DNA of 64,000 nt. Source: Mytilus californianus (taxonomy: Eukaryota; Mollusca; Bivalvia; Mytilida; Mytilidae). The position numbers and the translations under genes were made by a program. The first letter of the stretch is position 1, and each line of letters starts with the position of its first letter. The notes beneath the pieces were generated by a model. The model was not told where the DNA came from. It worked only from the letters and a program-made list of their open reading frames with translations, and did not search any database. Below, in pieces: positions 24,237-36,122 of this stretch. The stretch covers positions 44,953,278 to 45,017,277 of the forward strand of contig NW_026262701.1 in assembly GCF_021869535.1 (NCBI RefSeq), written 5' to 3'.

Positions 24237-24540
24237 GGTAAACATGTTTAACCCCGCCACATTCTGTATATGAATATCCCAAGTCAAGAGCTTTTAATTC
24301 AGTGGTTGTGGTTGATTGCTGTCTGTCGTATTTCTTTTCCATTTATTGTTTTGTACATAAATCAGGTCGTTGGTTTTCGCGTTTCAATTGTTATAGATTT
24401 TGTCATGCATCGTTTTTTCTCATTGTTGAATGTCTTACGATGATCTACAATGTAAGCTTAGGTTGCTTATATATACGTCAATTGGTATCTCATTGGCAAT
24501 CATACTACATCTTCTTATTTTTGTATTCTTGTAGAAATCC
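24237..24540 (+). repeat. Mussel-type dispersed repeat (CATGTTTAACCCCGCCACATT ... CATTGGCAATCATAC)
   Basis: Starts acatgtttaaccccgccacattctgt, runs through 'caagtcaagagc..aattcagtggttgt', 'ataaatcaggtcgttggttttc' and 'ctcattgttgaatg', and ends 'ggtatctcattggcaatcatactacatcttctt'. The same ordered words recur at 36745-36974 with 38727-38800, at 45690-46030 (minus), at 48650-48800 (minus) and elsewhere. The 111-aa open frame across it (24302-24637) is a by-product of the repeat. Confidence 0.7.
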
Positions 24541-26588
24541 TTATTATTTTCACTTATATTTTGACACATTCCAACAAACATGTTTCCAAAAGATACAGAA
24601 ACGTCTTTTTCGTAACATACATGCTGGTATCTCATAAACAGACACGCTGAAATTAACCTTATGTTTCTATACTTTTAATGGGAAAATATGTCTTTTGTGC
24701 AAATTTCGAAAATTACTAAATAACTATTATCATATAATTAATAGGACTGACCATTTAACTCTGAGGAAAGTGGGCATGGGTTATCAAAATTTATCGTGAT
24801 TCCCAACATTGAAGAAGAAAACATATTGTTATCAAGAAGGGGAAAAGGTTCTGATTGAGAAAATCGCAATTGAATTTAATGTTCAGTTCTTCCATTTTAT
24901 TTTTTGCGCGCGCAACTAAAAAATAAATAACGGGATGCTTGGATGGATCGAAAAGAAACCCAGAATGAAATTAATCATACCCCCTCTCTCTCTCTCTTAC
25001 TCAAAATTAAATGGTCGAACCCTAGATAAAGCGACTATTTCATGTTGAAGACGTCGAAACCAGAGAAGAACTTTTACGTAATAAATATCAAATTAACCGT
25101 ACATTTTCATCTAACCAATTGTTACGATCTTACCCCCTCCTCTACACCACGGATAAGAACTCATTATTTACTCATACAGTATATATACATTCACATCAAC
25201 AGAAGTTAGAATCATTATTATAGGTTATACTGAAGAATGATTGAAGCATAGTAGCACAAAGTAATCCATTCTTAACTATCTACTTATTTATACTGCATAG
25301 TTAAACTTTATATAATTCTGTAATATACAAACGATATTGTGCAAAAATGCAAATGGCTATTGACCAAACATGATTACAAGGAATATGAGGAATAATAATG
25401 AAGGTATGTAACTGTAGCGCCCATACTATTTACTTGGAGTTTTACCTGTTTATAGACATTCTTTTATTTTTCATTTATTTTTTCATTACCCTTTCAGCGC
25501 CACCTGACCAAGGTGTCACAGGGATTTAAGATATGTAACAACTAAAGACTATTGTTTTACCAAGCTATGAAAAAATATATATAAATCATTCGAAAATCTC
25601 TTTATGTCTGTCTTTATGTCTCTCCTTCTCTCTATCACTCTCTCTCTCCTTTTTCACAATCTCTTTATACCGAAATATCTATAGATAATTAAATAGAAAA
25701 AAAAACCTTAAGATTTACATGTGCTGTGTAAACATTGCATGTTGTTTGCTCGGTTTACATAAATAAGTCAAATATATAATATTAATACTAGTCTAAAGAC
25801 ATGCAATTTTTTTTTAAGTTGAATAAATTAAATGTAACATGTATCAAATGAACTACATTATAAATCGGTATATATTGATGATATTTATTTATTACCTGTC
25901 AGAAAACAGTACAATTGTGTATTTATGAATGCATTTACAGATTTATGAAATCTATTCGATTCAATCTAATTGCTTTTGAATGTCGCTAAAATAAATCTTC
26001 ATATGATAATTGATTTTATATTGCGTTGGTAAATTGGCGTCATATAGTACATAGCAATAGACAAATTCCTCAATTGTGATGTAATTTTATCGATGTAGGA
26101 GAGCATAAATGTCTTTTTATATCATATGAGATAACTTCAAGACATCTAATACAATTTGTTAGAATCATCAATATTATTGTTTTCTAATCTCATACCTTTG
26201 TTGTATTTGAAAACAAGGCAATCGTAAACTATGCATACTATCTTTTAACGACAGATACACGGTGGGTTTTATCAGCGCAGCAGAAATTGTTGGCCATTCC
26301 GGAGCAACTGACTTCACTTCAGATATTTTGTGCGCTTTGTGTTGCTCAGTCCTCATATTTCTATGTAATGTTCTGTGGCCTGATTATTATTTTTTTCCCC
26401 CATTATCTAATTTTTAACTCAACATTTTTTTAATTAAAGGCCTATTGTAACCATTCGTGAACCAACTTCTTTGACTTTATGCCAGCGTTTCCAATGCAAT
26501 ATGACGCTTTTCCTTTCAGATCAACTAGTATAATCATTTGTTACAGGACAGGATTATCGCATGACATGGTTATATTTTCAAAGCAATT
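24541..26588. other. Intergenic DNA, no gene supported
   Basis: AT-rich, with short CT/TC microsatellites near 24985-25002 and 25620-25650. No exon or element ends are recognised. Confidence 0.4.
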
Positions 26589-26589
26589 A

Positions 26590-27055
26590 ATATTACCCAT
26601 CGACGGATATGCTCACTCTTCTAGAGCAACTGGCATCACTCATCGCATATGCTAGCTCTCCCATGGCAATTGATATCACCCACCGGAGGATATGTCTACC
26701 TGTCCGTTCCATTTTGTATTACTGTTTGGATGATATGTATACCCTTCAAGAGCAACTGTTATCACTTATCAAAAAATCTGCTAACCCTTCCCAGTCAACT
26801 TGTATAATCCCTCATCGCAGGATATGCCTACCTTTAAAAGAATCTGGAATAATTACCCTTCACAAGATAATTATACTTACTCTTCCAGAAAAAAAAACTG
26901 GTATAATCACCCATCGCTATATATATATATGTGCTTACTCTTTAAGAGCAATTTTTATAATAAGCAATCGCAGGATATTCTCACCCTTCCGGAGCAATTG
27001 GTATAATAAGCAATCGCAGGATATTCTCACCCTTCCAGAGCAACGGCTATTAATC
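26590..27055 (+). repeat. Degenerate tandem repeat, unit about 55 bp, just upstream of the tetraspan gene
   Basis: Successive units carry 'catcgcaggatat(t/g)c(t/c)cacccttcc(a/g)gagcaa(c/t)tggtataat'. The last two (about 26965-27045) are nearly identical; earlier ones are more worn and vary in length. The 151-aa open frame across it (26609-27064) is explained by the repeat (recurrent HRRI / LPEQL) and is not considered a gene. The array ends about 250 bp before the first coding exon of the MS4A-like gene. Confidence 0.75.
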
Positions 27056-27301
27056 ATAATATAATTTCCATACCTTCCCATATCGGCTGGATTAATAAAT
27101 GAAAGTTGCACCATAACGCTTTGGTTTAAGAGTGTGTCGTTTCTTATACATCTTTATGATTTTATCCATCGATCCAATTGTTTCTTTTGGAATTCGATTT
27201 AAGACCCCATCCAACATAACGTAACGTGTCTCCTCTATATTTTACTTATCTACTACTACATTTGTATAGCAAACACAATTATGGAAATTATATTTATACA
27301 G

Positions 27302-27610
27302 AAAACAATGAATACCAACGTGCGCATAGGTCCTGCTCCTATGAATCCAATGCAGACTGACGTACGGACGTCACCAATCAGAGCCCTTAAGGTGTTTGGC
27401 GGACTACAAATATGTCTAGGGATTGTTTGTGGTATTCTTGGTACAGTTGGAGCTGTCCTGAGCAACACTGCAATGCAGGATAATTGCAATTACGACTATT
27501 ATTATTACATGTATAACGGATACTATTATCCGTACATTAACTGTAATAATGAAAGCGACGCAACAGCTATATTGATTATGGATTTGATATGTATGGTATT
27601 TTCAGGCTGG
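27302..27610 (+). CDS. MS4A-like gene, exon 1 (TM1 and loop)
   Basis: The exon probably begins at 27302 after tttatacag, with ATG at 27308. An in-frame ATG at 27281 would lie before that acceptor, so the later start is preferred if a 5'UTR exon exists. It encodes 101 residues ending FSGW, with donor gtatgt at 27611. The loop between TM1 and TM2 has a striking tyrosine cluster. Confidence 0.65.
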
Positions 27611-30600
27611 GTATGTATGAATATATCAGATAATAAAAAAAACTTGTAAAAAATCATATTATACTCAAGGGTTTACTGGGATAAAAAAAACCGAATCACA
27701 TGGACTTTTAACATCCCGTAGTACAATCATAAATAAACAAACAAACAACAGTACACAAAACACAACATAGTAAACTAAAGACTGAGCCATACGAACCATT
27801 TTGCAACATCTTTTTGACGGGTTTGTAAGTGGTCTATTGCAAGACAAAATATCTGTCCGTACCCAACATAACCCTTATTTTCACGTTACATTTTTCATTT
27901 GTATTTTATATTTTTGACTACGAAACCGCCTCCGCACAACAACAAATTTCTTCATGTTCACTGGTTGTTCGAGATGTCATTTTTATATGTTAAACGAAGA
28001 GCGAGAGAAAGATTGTCCTTCTCAATGTGACACATATTTATGTATGCATATTTGTGTTTAAATCAACTGGTTAAGATGTCTATAAATGGTAAAGTTTATA
28101 AAAATTTAACTCACAGTACAAGCCTTAATCTAATAAAGAACTTGCATTTTTAAAGCACCCTCACGAACAATCAAAGAGGAGATTTACATTTGCATAAATG
28201 AAGTAAGACACAGATTTAAACAGCTAAAGATGTAATCCCTTTGCACGAAAGAGATATTGAGTAAACGTCAACGAGACAGCAACCGAACACTAATAACAAA
28301 AACATAGACTATTAGACGAAGTACGGATTTCACTTGACCCTGACGATTGATTGTTTGGTGATTTATAGCCACTTTCAGCATTATTAGCAATTTCGTGGCG
28401 GGCAGTGTTTATTTGTGGAGGAAGTCGGAGTGCCCGGAGAGAACGATCAGTCTTCGGCGGGAAAACTGACAATCCTAGTCAATTAAGATTGGAGTCCAAC
28501 GCACCTGCATCTTGCTTACAGCTTCAGTGTAGACAGATAAGCGATACAGTAGTCGGACTACTGGTTTTCCTTTAAGTAGACTTCTTAGAATTCTCTTGCG
28601 AACCTGACAATTTATGAAGACATAATAAGTCATTATAAAGTGAAACAAAAATCACTCTCTCGTTTTGTGTTTGTGAGATTTGACAGGATAATATTTTTCC
28701 ATGTTACTTTTAGTTCATATTGACGGGGTGTTTTCCGTTCTGCATGACAGAAAAACGTGAATCCAGCTGGAAGTGTTAGGTAAGTTTTTGAAGTTTATCT
28801 TATTCTTCAGTTTTGGAAGAATGTAAAAACAAACTAAAGCTCCAATCTATATTTGCAGAGAAATTTCATTTCTTTTTTATTTCTGTCCGATAAAAAGACA
28901 CAAAAATATTTTGTTCATGTACACATAATGTTCAATTTGATTCCTTACTTGTTTTATGATACATAAAGAGGAATAACAAAAATATTGGGCAGTAGACCAA
29001 ACCACATCAGTCAAAAACACCTGAATACTAAAATAACAAATAAATACAAACAAAAACGACTACTGGTAAAATCAGGCTTGGTCCAGTTATGAAATGTGGT
29101 GCTTTTAAACAAGTTCCACACAAGTCCCCCTTTTCGTGCCTACAATGTATCTACGCAATACTTAATAAAAAGAAAAGAAAAGAGATGAAAACCCACAACA
29201 AAACACAGCACTCCATAATGGGTTCATGTAGTCTTATAATGCAACCTAATACACATGTCCATTGTTAAATGATACACAAACAGCTAGGTATACATGTACA
29301 GTACTTCACACATCGTAATACATCATGTAATAAACGTCAATTGACAATACAATGCATTGGTTTGAACATAAAGTCACGAGTGAATTTGAAAATTGTCCTG
29401 TTTCGTAGTTATATATTTATATGAAGCAAAAAAAAAAAAAAAAAAAACAATCAATAAAACAAAATAAAACAAACCTGTGCCAAAAACGAGTTTCTTAAAA
29501 AAATCTTGATCAGGTCCGCTCGTAACAAAAGGTTTATCAAATATTTTATTGGACTTTGAAAAATTGTATAATATTATTCAAGACTGCTGCCACACATCTG
29601 CACATACTTTAAACGTTTTGATTAAAGATATAAGATTTGTTTACAGTAATCAATTATTAACAATGGCAACTATTTTTTTCTCTCCAGAAAATAGCATTTT
29701 TAGTTTGCAACATTTTATCAGCAACTGTATTTTCGACGACAGTTTTTAGCTTGGGAATTCTGGGAACTATTGTTGTAAGTGTTAAAAATTGACGTAGCGC
29801 AACTGTTGTTTTTTGTCGATTAAAATAAGTTGATTCATCAAGCTTCTGAGTGAGTTTACGACAATTATTGATATTCAGAGAAAATAACATTGTATTGAAA
29901 TAGAAGTATTATAATTAACATGATTAAGCTATCATTGAATTATTTTATTTCATCTTAAATCCAATTAATGACGTTAAAGAAATAAATAACTAATTAAATG
30001 TATATTTTCATTGCAAGAGTTTTTCCTTTTAAAAAACACTGCGGCGTGTTGTCAAATCTATACTTCTATGTTCTTAAAAATTTCTTAAAATTGATAGTTA
30101 TAGATGAAAACAATAATGGTTTGTGCAAGATAATAAAAAAGTCTATATTTCTATTTTCCAGTCTGAATCCGCAAACAATGATGCAGTTCTTGCCATTTCA
30201 GCTGTCCTGTCTGTGTTTTCCTTTGTTGAAATTGCCATGGCCATTGCTGCAGCTTCATATAGTTGCTGTTGTGGACAACTCTCTACGAATGACGTTAGTA
30301 TTGATTGACATAGATATAGATATATAACGTTATATTATAGGATTAAACGCCTTTTTTAAAGGAATTTATTGGTGTATATGTAACAGCCACTATGTTCCGT
30401 CAGTTACTTTGTTCCGGCGGAACTTTTCAACTAGTTATTTCGTTCCGATGGAACTTTCCAACTAGTTGTTTTATTCCGAGTGCAGTCGAAAAGTTCCGGA
30501 AAAAAGTAGCTAGTTGAAAAGTCCCGGAACAATGTAGCTAGTTGAATAGTTCTGGCGGAACAGAACAACTAGTTACATCGTTCCGAATATACCATATTTC

Positions 30601-33600
30601 GTCCTTTTTGTAGAAAGAGGGGGAAGAATGAATATCAGTATATATAAGAGCAAATCATTAATTTACAAGAATACCCAACGCACTGAAAGGGGTTTGTTTC
30701 ATTGGGGACAAATATGCAAAATTTAAGTTGTATTTCATAGCTCACATAAAACGGAATAAGTTGCATTATCAAGCAAATTTAGTATTCATAGTACCCTCAA
30801 GAGATGGAAGAATACCCCCTCCTCATGTGGTTCTTTGCATCAATTCTCCAAATGGAACTTTGTGACTGGTTGATAAGTTCCGTTGGAACTTTTTGGGCTA
30901 GTTTGTTAGTTCCGGTTTTGACTTATTTGCCAAAGAGGAACTTTGTGGCTAGTTGATAAGTTCCTTTTGACTTATGCAATCAGTATCTTGGTTTCCCTTT
31001 GAAAAGTTCAAATATAATATGTTGCGCTTTTACTTTGCATCAATTCTCCAAATGGAACTTTCTGCATGGTTGATAAGTTCCGTTGGAACTTTTGGGCTAG
31101 TTTGTTAGTTCCGGTTTTGACTAATTTGGCAAAAAGGAACTTTCTAACTAGTTGATATGTTCCGTTGGAACTTTTCAACTAGTCATTTTGTTCCGGTGGA
31201 ACTTTTAAACCAGAGGAAGAACAAAGTAACTAGTTAAAAAGTTCCTCCGGAACTTTCCAACGCCGGAACAAAAGAGCATTTACATATAAACTCTACCAAT
31301 TCACTCACAAACAAATAAAAGTCCGAAGGACTTTTATGATATGTTTGTGAGTGAATTGGTACAGTTTATACACCAATAAATTCCTTTAAAAAGGCGTTTA
31401 ATCCTTATAATTCTTCAAAATTGGAGATAAGGAATTTATTTTTCCACACTCGTTACCTCTATCACACGTAAATTGTATATTTGTGTCATTGAATAGGCCT
31501 GGCGCATGAATATATTTGTTGGTTAACGCAAAAATATGTACTCCATGAAATTTGCAATCTGATAAAAAAATAAACTACAAAAACTCTTTTTATCATTCAA
31601 ACGAATGTTTTGTGTTTATCATTTAATTTAACTATTAAGACCTATTAACGCGAATTGAAAATAAATTTTGTTAACGTCGATCCGGATTGCATCATTATCG
31701 CCGCAATCTTGTTTACATTGGTTACGAAAAGAAGTTCGGTCAACGTCGTCTATCGAAAAATAAACAACGTCAAGAACAACTACCGGAAGTCCTCTCAACC
31801 AATCATATCAACGTATTCTCTAATATGCAAATCATATAAGAATTATATATATATATATACATTTGTATATAACAAGTCTAAAAGGGTGCAACATCACCAA
31901 ACAATAATTAAATCATGAACAAATTTTAGATATTTCTGATAACTAATATCCATCATCAGTAAGATGTAAAATGAATCTTATCTTGACATGTGGTAGTCAA
32001 ACTGAAATAAAAATCTTGAATGCTATACAAATTATCAATAATCAATACGCTGGTAATTTTTTTCAATATTGATGTTTGGGAGGAGGAATAAATTTCTTAA
32101 AGCTGTAAGAGTCCAAAACGGAAGCCTGAGTTACTGGAAACAAGTGATGGTAGGGAAAATGAGTGACACATTCTATGTTTTTTTCATTTATGCCCTCTGG
32201 GGAAGCTGTCCTAAGCTTTCTTATCCAAAATCTTTCCCGAGCAGGTCTGTCGGCCCTTGACCAACCCTCGTTGTGGTCTATGATAGTGATGGTAAGGTTT
32301 TTGAGATCAGCTTGGGCGTGTTCTGGGTTTTGCAAGTTACATTGCAAAATATAGTGTACACAGACCCGGTGAAGTGGCAAGTAAATGTTTGAGTATTCAG
32401 TATTTGTTGGCAAGTCAGACATCGTCTGTTACATGTACCACACGATTTGCACCATCCTGCAGTTGAACAGCTTTTATTAGAGGAGACATCAGCTCTCACA
32501 AATAAGTCTTTCAGACTTGCTGGTCTCCGAAAAGCTAAGACTGGAGGTTTAGGAAGATCTTGGATAATTTTAGGGTGCTTGGCAATAGTTTGCCAATTGG
32601 TATGGATCAAACGTGAAAGGTTAGTAAAAGCGGGATTGTATGTTAAAGCAAATGGAACTATTTTGCTGCGCCTCTTCTGTTTGTATTGTAATAGGTCATT
32701 GCGGCTGTTATTGTAAGCACGTGCAAATCCCTTATCTATGTTCCGTTTCTTATATCCTCGTTTGGTAAAAAATCCGCGAAGTTCAAATTTAATCGTGATG
32801 GTGTGCAAATTAACCACCCTTTAAACAGACCTTCAAACTCAACTAAAAAGCCCTTCAACCGTAGAAAAACTCAAATTCCGTTCAATCCCAACAACACGGT
32901 TGTCAATTTGTCAACAGTCTCTTTAACTGGGGATGAAATTTAAGTCTTGTCTAAGGATTTGAATTTTTGCCCTACGCCCAGCAACACAGATAATATGAAA
33001 CTGGAAGATGACCTGAATAATTTAGCCAGAACCCTCAGAATTAAAGAATACTTTGGTAACAAAGATAATGAGGAAGATAATAAGGATGACTCAGACACGT
33101 CCGTCTCGGATGGAGAAATCAGAATTCCGTGCTTTAAAAAGAAGAGTTCATGGATTCCTAAACCCAGCAAATCTGCTACACTGGAAGACGTTATCGACAA
33201 AATCAAATCGGATGTTGTTCATCTAGCTATCAACAACTACTCGTCGTTTTATAACACCTCTTCTGACGAGAAAAAAGCCATACAATCGCTGAGAAACCGA
33301 GCTGATATTGTGATAAAACCAGCAGACAAGGGAAGTGCCGTTGTGTTAATGGAAAAAGCTAACTACATCGAAGAAGCAGAGCGTCAGCTCTCTGATGAGA
33401 GATTTTATAAGAAGCTTGACCATGACCCTACTTCCGAGTTTAGTTCCAAAATTATTACTGCGTTACAAACCATGCACAATGACGGTCACATAGATGAGAA
33501 TACATTTGGATATTTAAAACCAGAGAACGCCAAGCCTGGTCGATTGTATCATCTCCCCAAAATACACAAGGTTGACAACCACCCTGGTAGACCCATTGTA

Positions 33601-36091
33601 TCCGCAAACGGCCACCCGACTGAGAAAATCTCGGAATTCGTAGACTTTCATTTAAGATCTCATTTAGAAAATCTTCCTTCTCACATTCAAGACACCACAG
33701 ACTACCTTCGTAAAATGGAATCCATGAACCCTCTTCCTCCGGAAACTCTCCTTGTCACTCTAGATGTCACCTCATTGTATACCAACATACCCTCATGATG
33801 ACGGAATACAATCGTGTAAGAAAAAGTGGGACTCGCGCAACACTTTAGAACCACCTACCGAATGTTTAGTCCAGCTGCTTACTCTGGTTCTGAAATGCAA
33901 CAATTTCACCTTTAATGGTGAACATTACCTTCAGATAAACGAGACAGCGATGGGGACGAAAATGGCACCGTCTGACGCCAATATTTTCATGGGCAAATTA
34001 GAGAATCAAATCATTTCAACATCTTTATCCAAACCCCTGTCTTGATTCCGTTTCATCGATGATGTTGACATGAAATGAATTGAATCCCAACTTAAACTAG
34101 ATGACTTCATCAGACATGCAAACAACGCCCACCAGTCAATTAAATTTACAAATGAAATTTCCGACTTTAAAATATCTTTCTTAGACACAACTACATCTAT
34201 AAAGGACGATGTCATATCAACAGACCTCTACTGTAAACCTACAGATAAACATCAGTTCCTTTCTCCCCAAAGCTGTCACCCTAAATACTGTACAAAAAGT
34301 ATCCCCTATAGTCCAGCTCTCAGAGTAAAGCGGATTTGATTTGCTCCTCTGAGGAGACTGTCACTAAACGGTTACAGGATTTTTGACCAAACGAGGTTAA
34401 AAGAAATGGGACATAGATAAAGGAACAGTAACAGCCGCAATGACCTATAACAATACAAACAGAAGAGGCGCAGCAAAATAGTTCCATTTGTTTTAACATA
34501 TAATCCCGCCTTTACTAACCTTTCACGTTTGATCCATACCAATTGGCAAACTATTGCCAAGCACCCTAAATTATCCAAGATCTTTCCCAAACCTCCAGTC
34601 TTAGCTTTTCGGAGACCAGCAAGTCTGAAAGACTTATTTGTGAGAGCTGATGTCTCCTCTAATAAAAGCTGTTCAACTGAAGGTTGGTGCAAGTCGTGTA
34701 GTAACAGACGATGTCTGACTTGCCAACAAATACTGAATACTCAAACATTTACTTGCCACTCCACCAGGTCTGTGAACACTATATTTTGCAATGTAACTTG
34801 CAAAACCCAGACTGTTGTATACTTTCTTCAGTGTCGATGTGGCATGCAGTATGTTGGCGAGACAGAACAGCCATTCATCAAACGCATGAATGGTCATCGA
34901 AGTGACTACACCTGCAAGCCCGACCTCCCCGTGAGTCGTCATTTGAGATCACCTGGGTGCGCCCAAGCTGATCTTAAAAACCTTACCATCACTATCATAG
35001 ACCACAATGAGGGTTGGTCAAGGGCTGACAGACTTGCTCGGGAAAGGTTTTGGATAATAAAGCTTAGGACAGTTTCCCCAGAGGGCATAAATGAAAAAAC
35101 ATAGAATGTGTCACTTATTTTCCCTACCATCACTTGTTTCCAGTAACACAGGCTTCCGTTTTGGACTCTTACAGTTTTAAGAAATTTATTCCTCCTCCCA
35201 AACATCAATATTGAAAAAAATTACCAGCGTATTGATTATTGATAATTTGTATAGCATTCAAGATTTTTATTTCAGTTTGACTACCACATGTAATGATAAG
35301 ATTCATTTTACATCTTACTGATGAAGGATATTAGTTATCCGAAATATCTAAAATTTGTTCATGATTTAATTATTTTTTGGTGATGTTGTACCCTTTTAGA
35401 CTTGTTATATATTATATTTCGTAGTGTACTGTATTAGTTCTGCCAACTTTTAATAATGCAAATGCGTGAGATTTGGCCAAAATCATAAAGATCAAAGAGA
35501 AAAAACAATAGATCAAAGGATAATGCCGCCAAATAAGCATGAAAATGCGTGAGTCGCACGCTAAATGACTTGGCAGCCCTGTGTATCATAATTTTATGAT
35601 CCATCGCCCCGTAAGATTTATTGTTGGCTATTATTCAGTCATTTTATATATCACATACACATTTTCTAAATGAGATCTTAAATATCACATACACCTAGAC
35701 GTAATAAGCGTTTGGTTCACCATTGGCGTAACCTCACAACATAAGGACAAAATAAATCGACCGGTAGAATGTACAAAAAAAAACAATAGACACAAAGCAC
35801 CGAGTACTCGTAGTTACTGAAAACTAGTTCAAAGATAATGACAACTAATAAGTATACTATGTTTTCGCAAACTAAAAGTGCCAATCATTACACATTCAAC
35901 GGATTTAGTGTAGAGAAGTCTTAAACTATCAGAATAACGCATTACCTTATATTATCTATAAGGTGTGTTATTGTGTATTGTATCATGTACATGTACATGT
36001 TAAACCATTATTTATCGGTATTTCTATTATATAATTTAAACGTCAAATTGCATGTTTAATATCGTTAATGTACACACATAAGCTCACACAA

Positions 36092-36122
<31 letters not shown>

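Larger units (their letters stand above)
27611..29687 (+). other. MS4A-like introns 1 and 2 (around the 66-bp exon)
   Basis: Contains a fragment of the 'cacaacatagtaaactaaagactgagc' repeat (27700-27800, minus) and the 'ggcgggcagtgtttatttgtggagga' repeat (28335-28510). A poly-A run lies at 29428-29448. Otherwise it is AT-rich. Confidence 0.5.
31862..35412 (+). mobile_element. Penelope-like retroelement with inverted 5'-truncated copy (inverted pLTR form)
   Basis: The main copy runs on plus from about 32820 to 35412: RT (32857-34380), then endonuclease (34451-35104), then a 3' tail. At its left a truncated copy of the same 3' end lies inverted (31862 to about 32810). The outer edges therefore mirror each other: aagtctaaaagggtgcaacatcacc at left, ggtgatgttgtacccttttagactt at right. 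Family knowledge: Penelope-like elements encode RT plus GIY-YIG nuclease and often carry partial copies as direct or inverted pseudo-LTRs with hammerhead ribozymes. Both features are seen here. The RT is broken by an early TAA (32941), a 1-bp shift (about 33796) and later stops, so the element is inactive. It sits immediately next to foldback copy B, at a TA-rich junction. Confidence 0.88.

Noticed and set aside
24302-24637. 111-aa hydrophobic open frame that could look like a membrane protein
   Set aside because: It covers the dispersed repeat beginning CATGTTTAACCCCGCC; the same DNA occurs several times in the window.
26609-27064. 151-aa open frame upstream of the MS4A-like gene
   Set aside because: It is a translation of the 55-bp tandem array (recurrent HRRI and LPEQL); no independent evidence for a gene.
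32278-32817. A separate 179-aa minus-strand host gene with a Cys-rich motif
   Set aside because: It is the inverted truncated copy of the Penelope-like endonuclease region at 34.4-35.1 kb.
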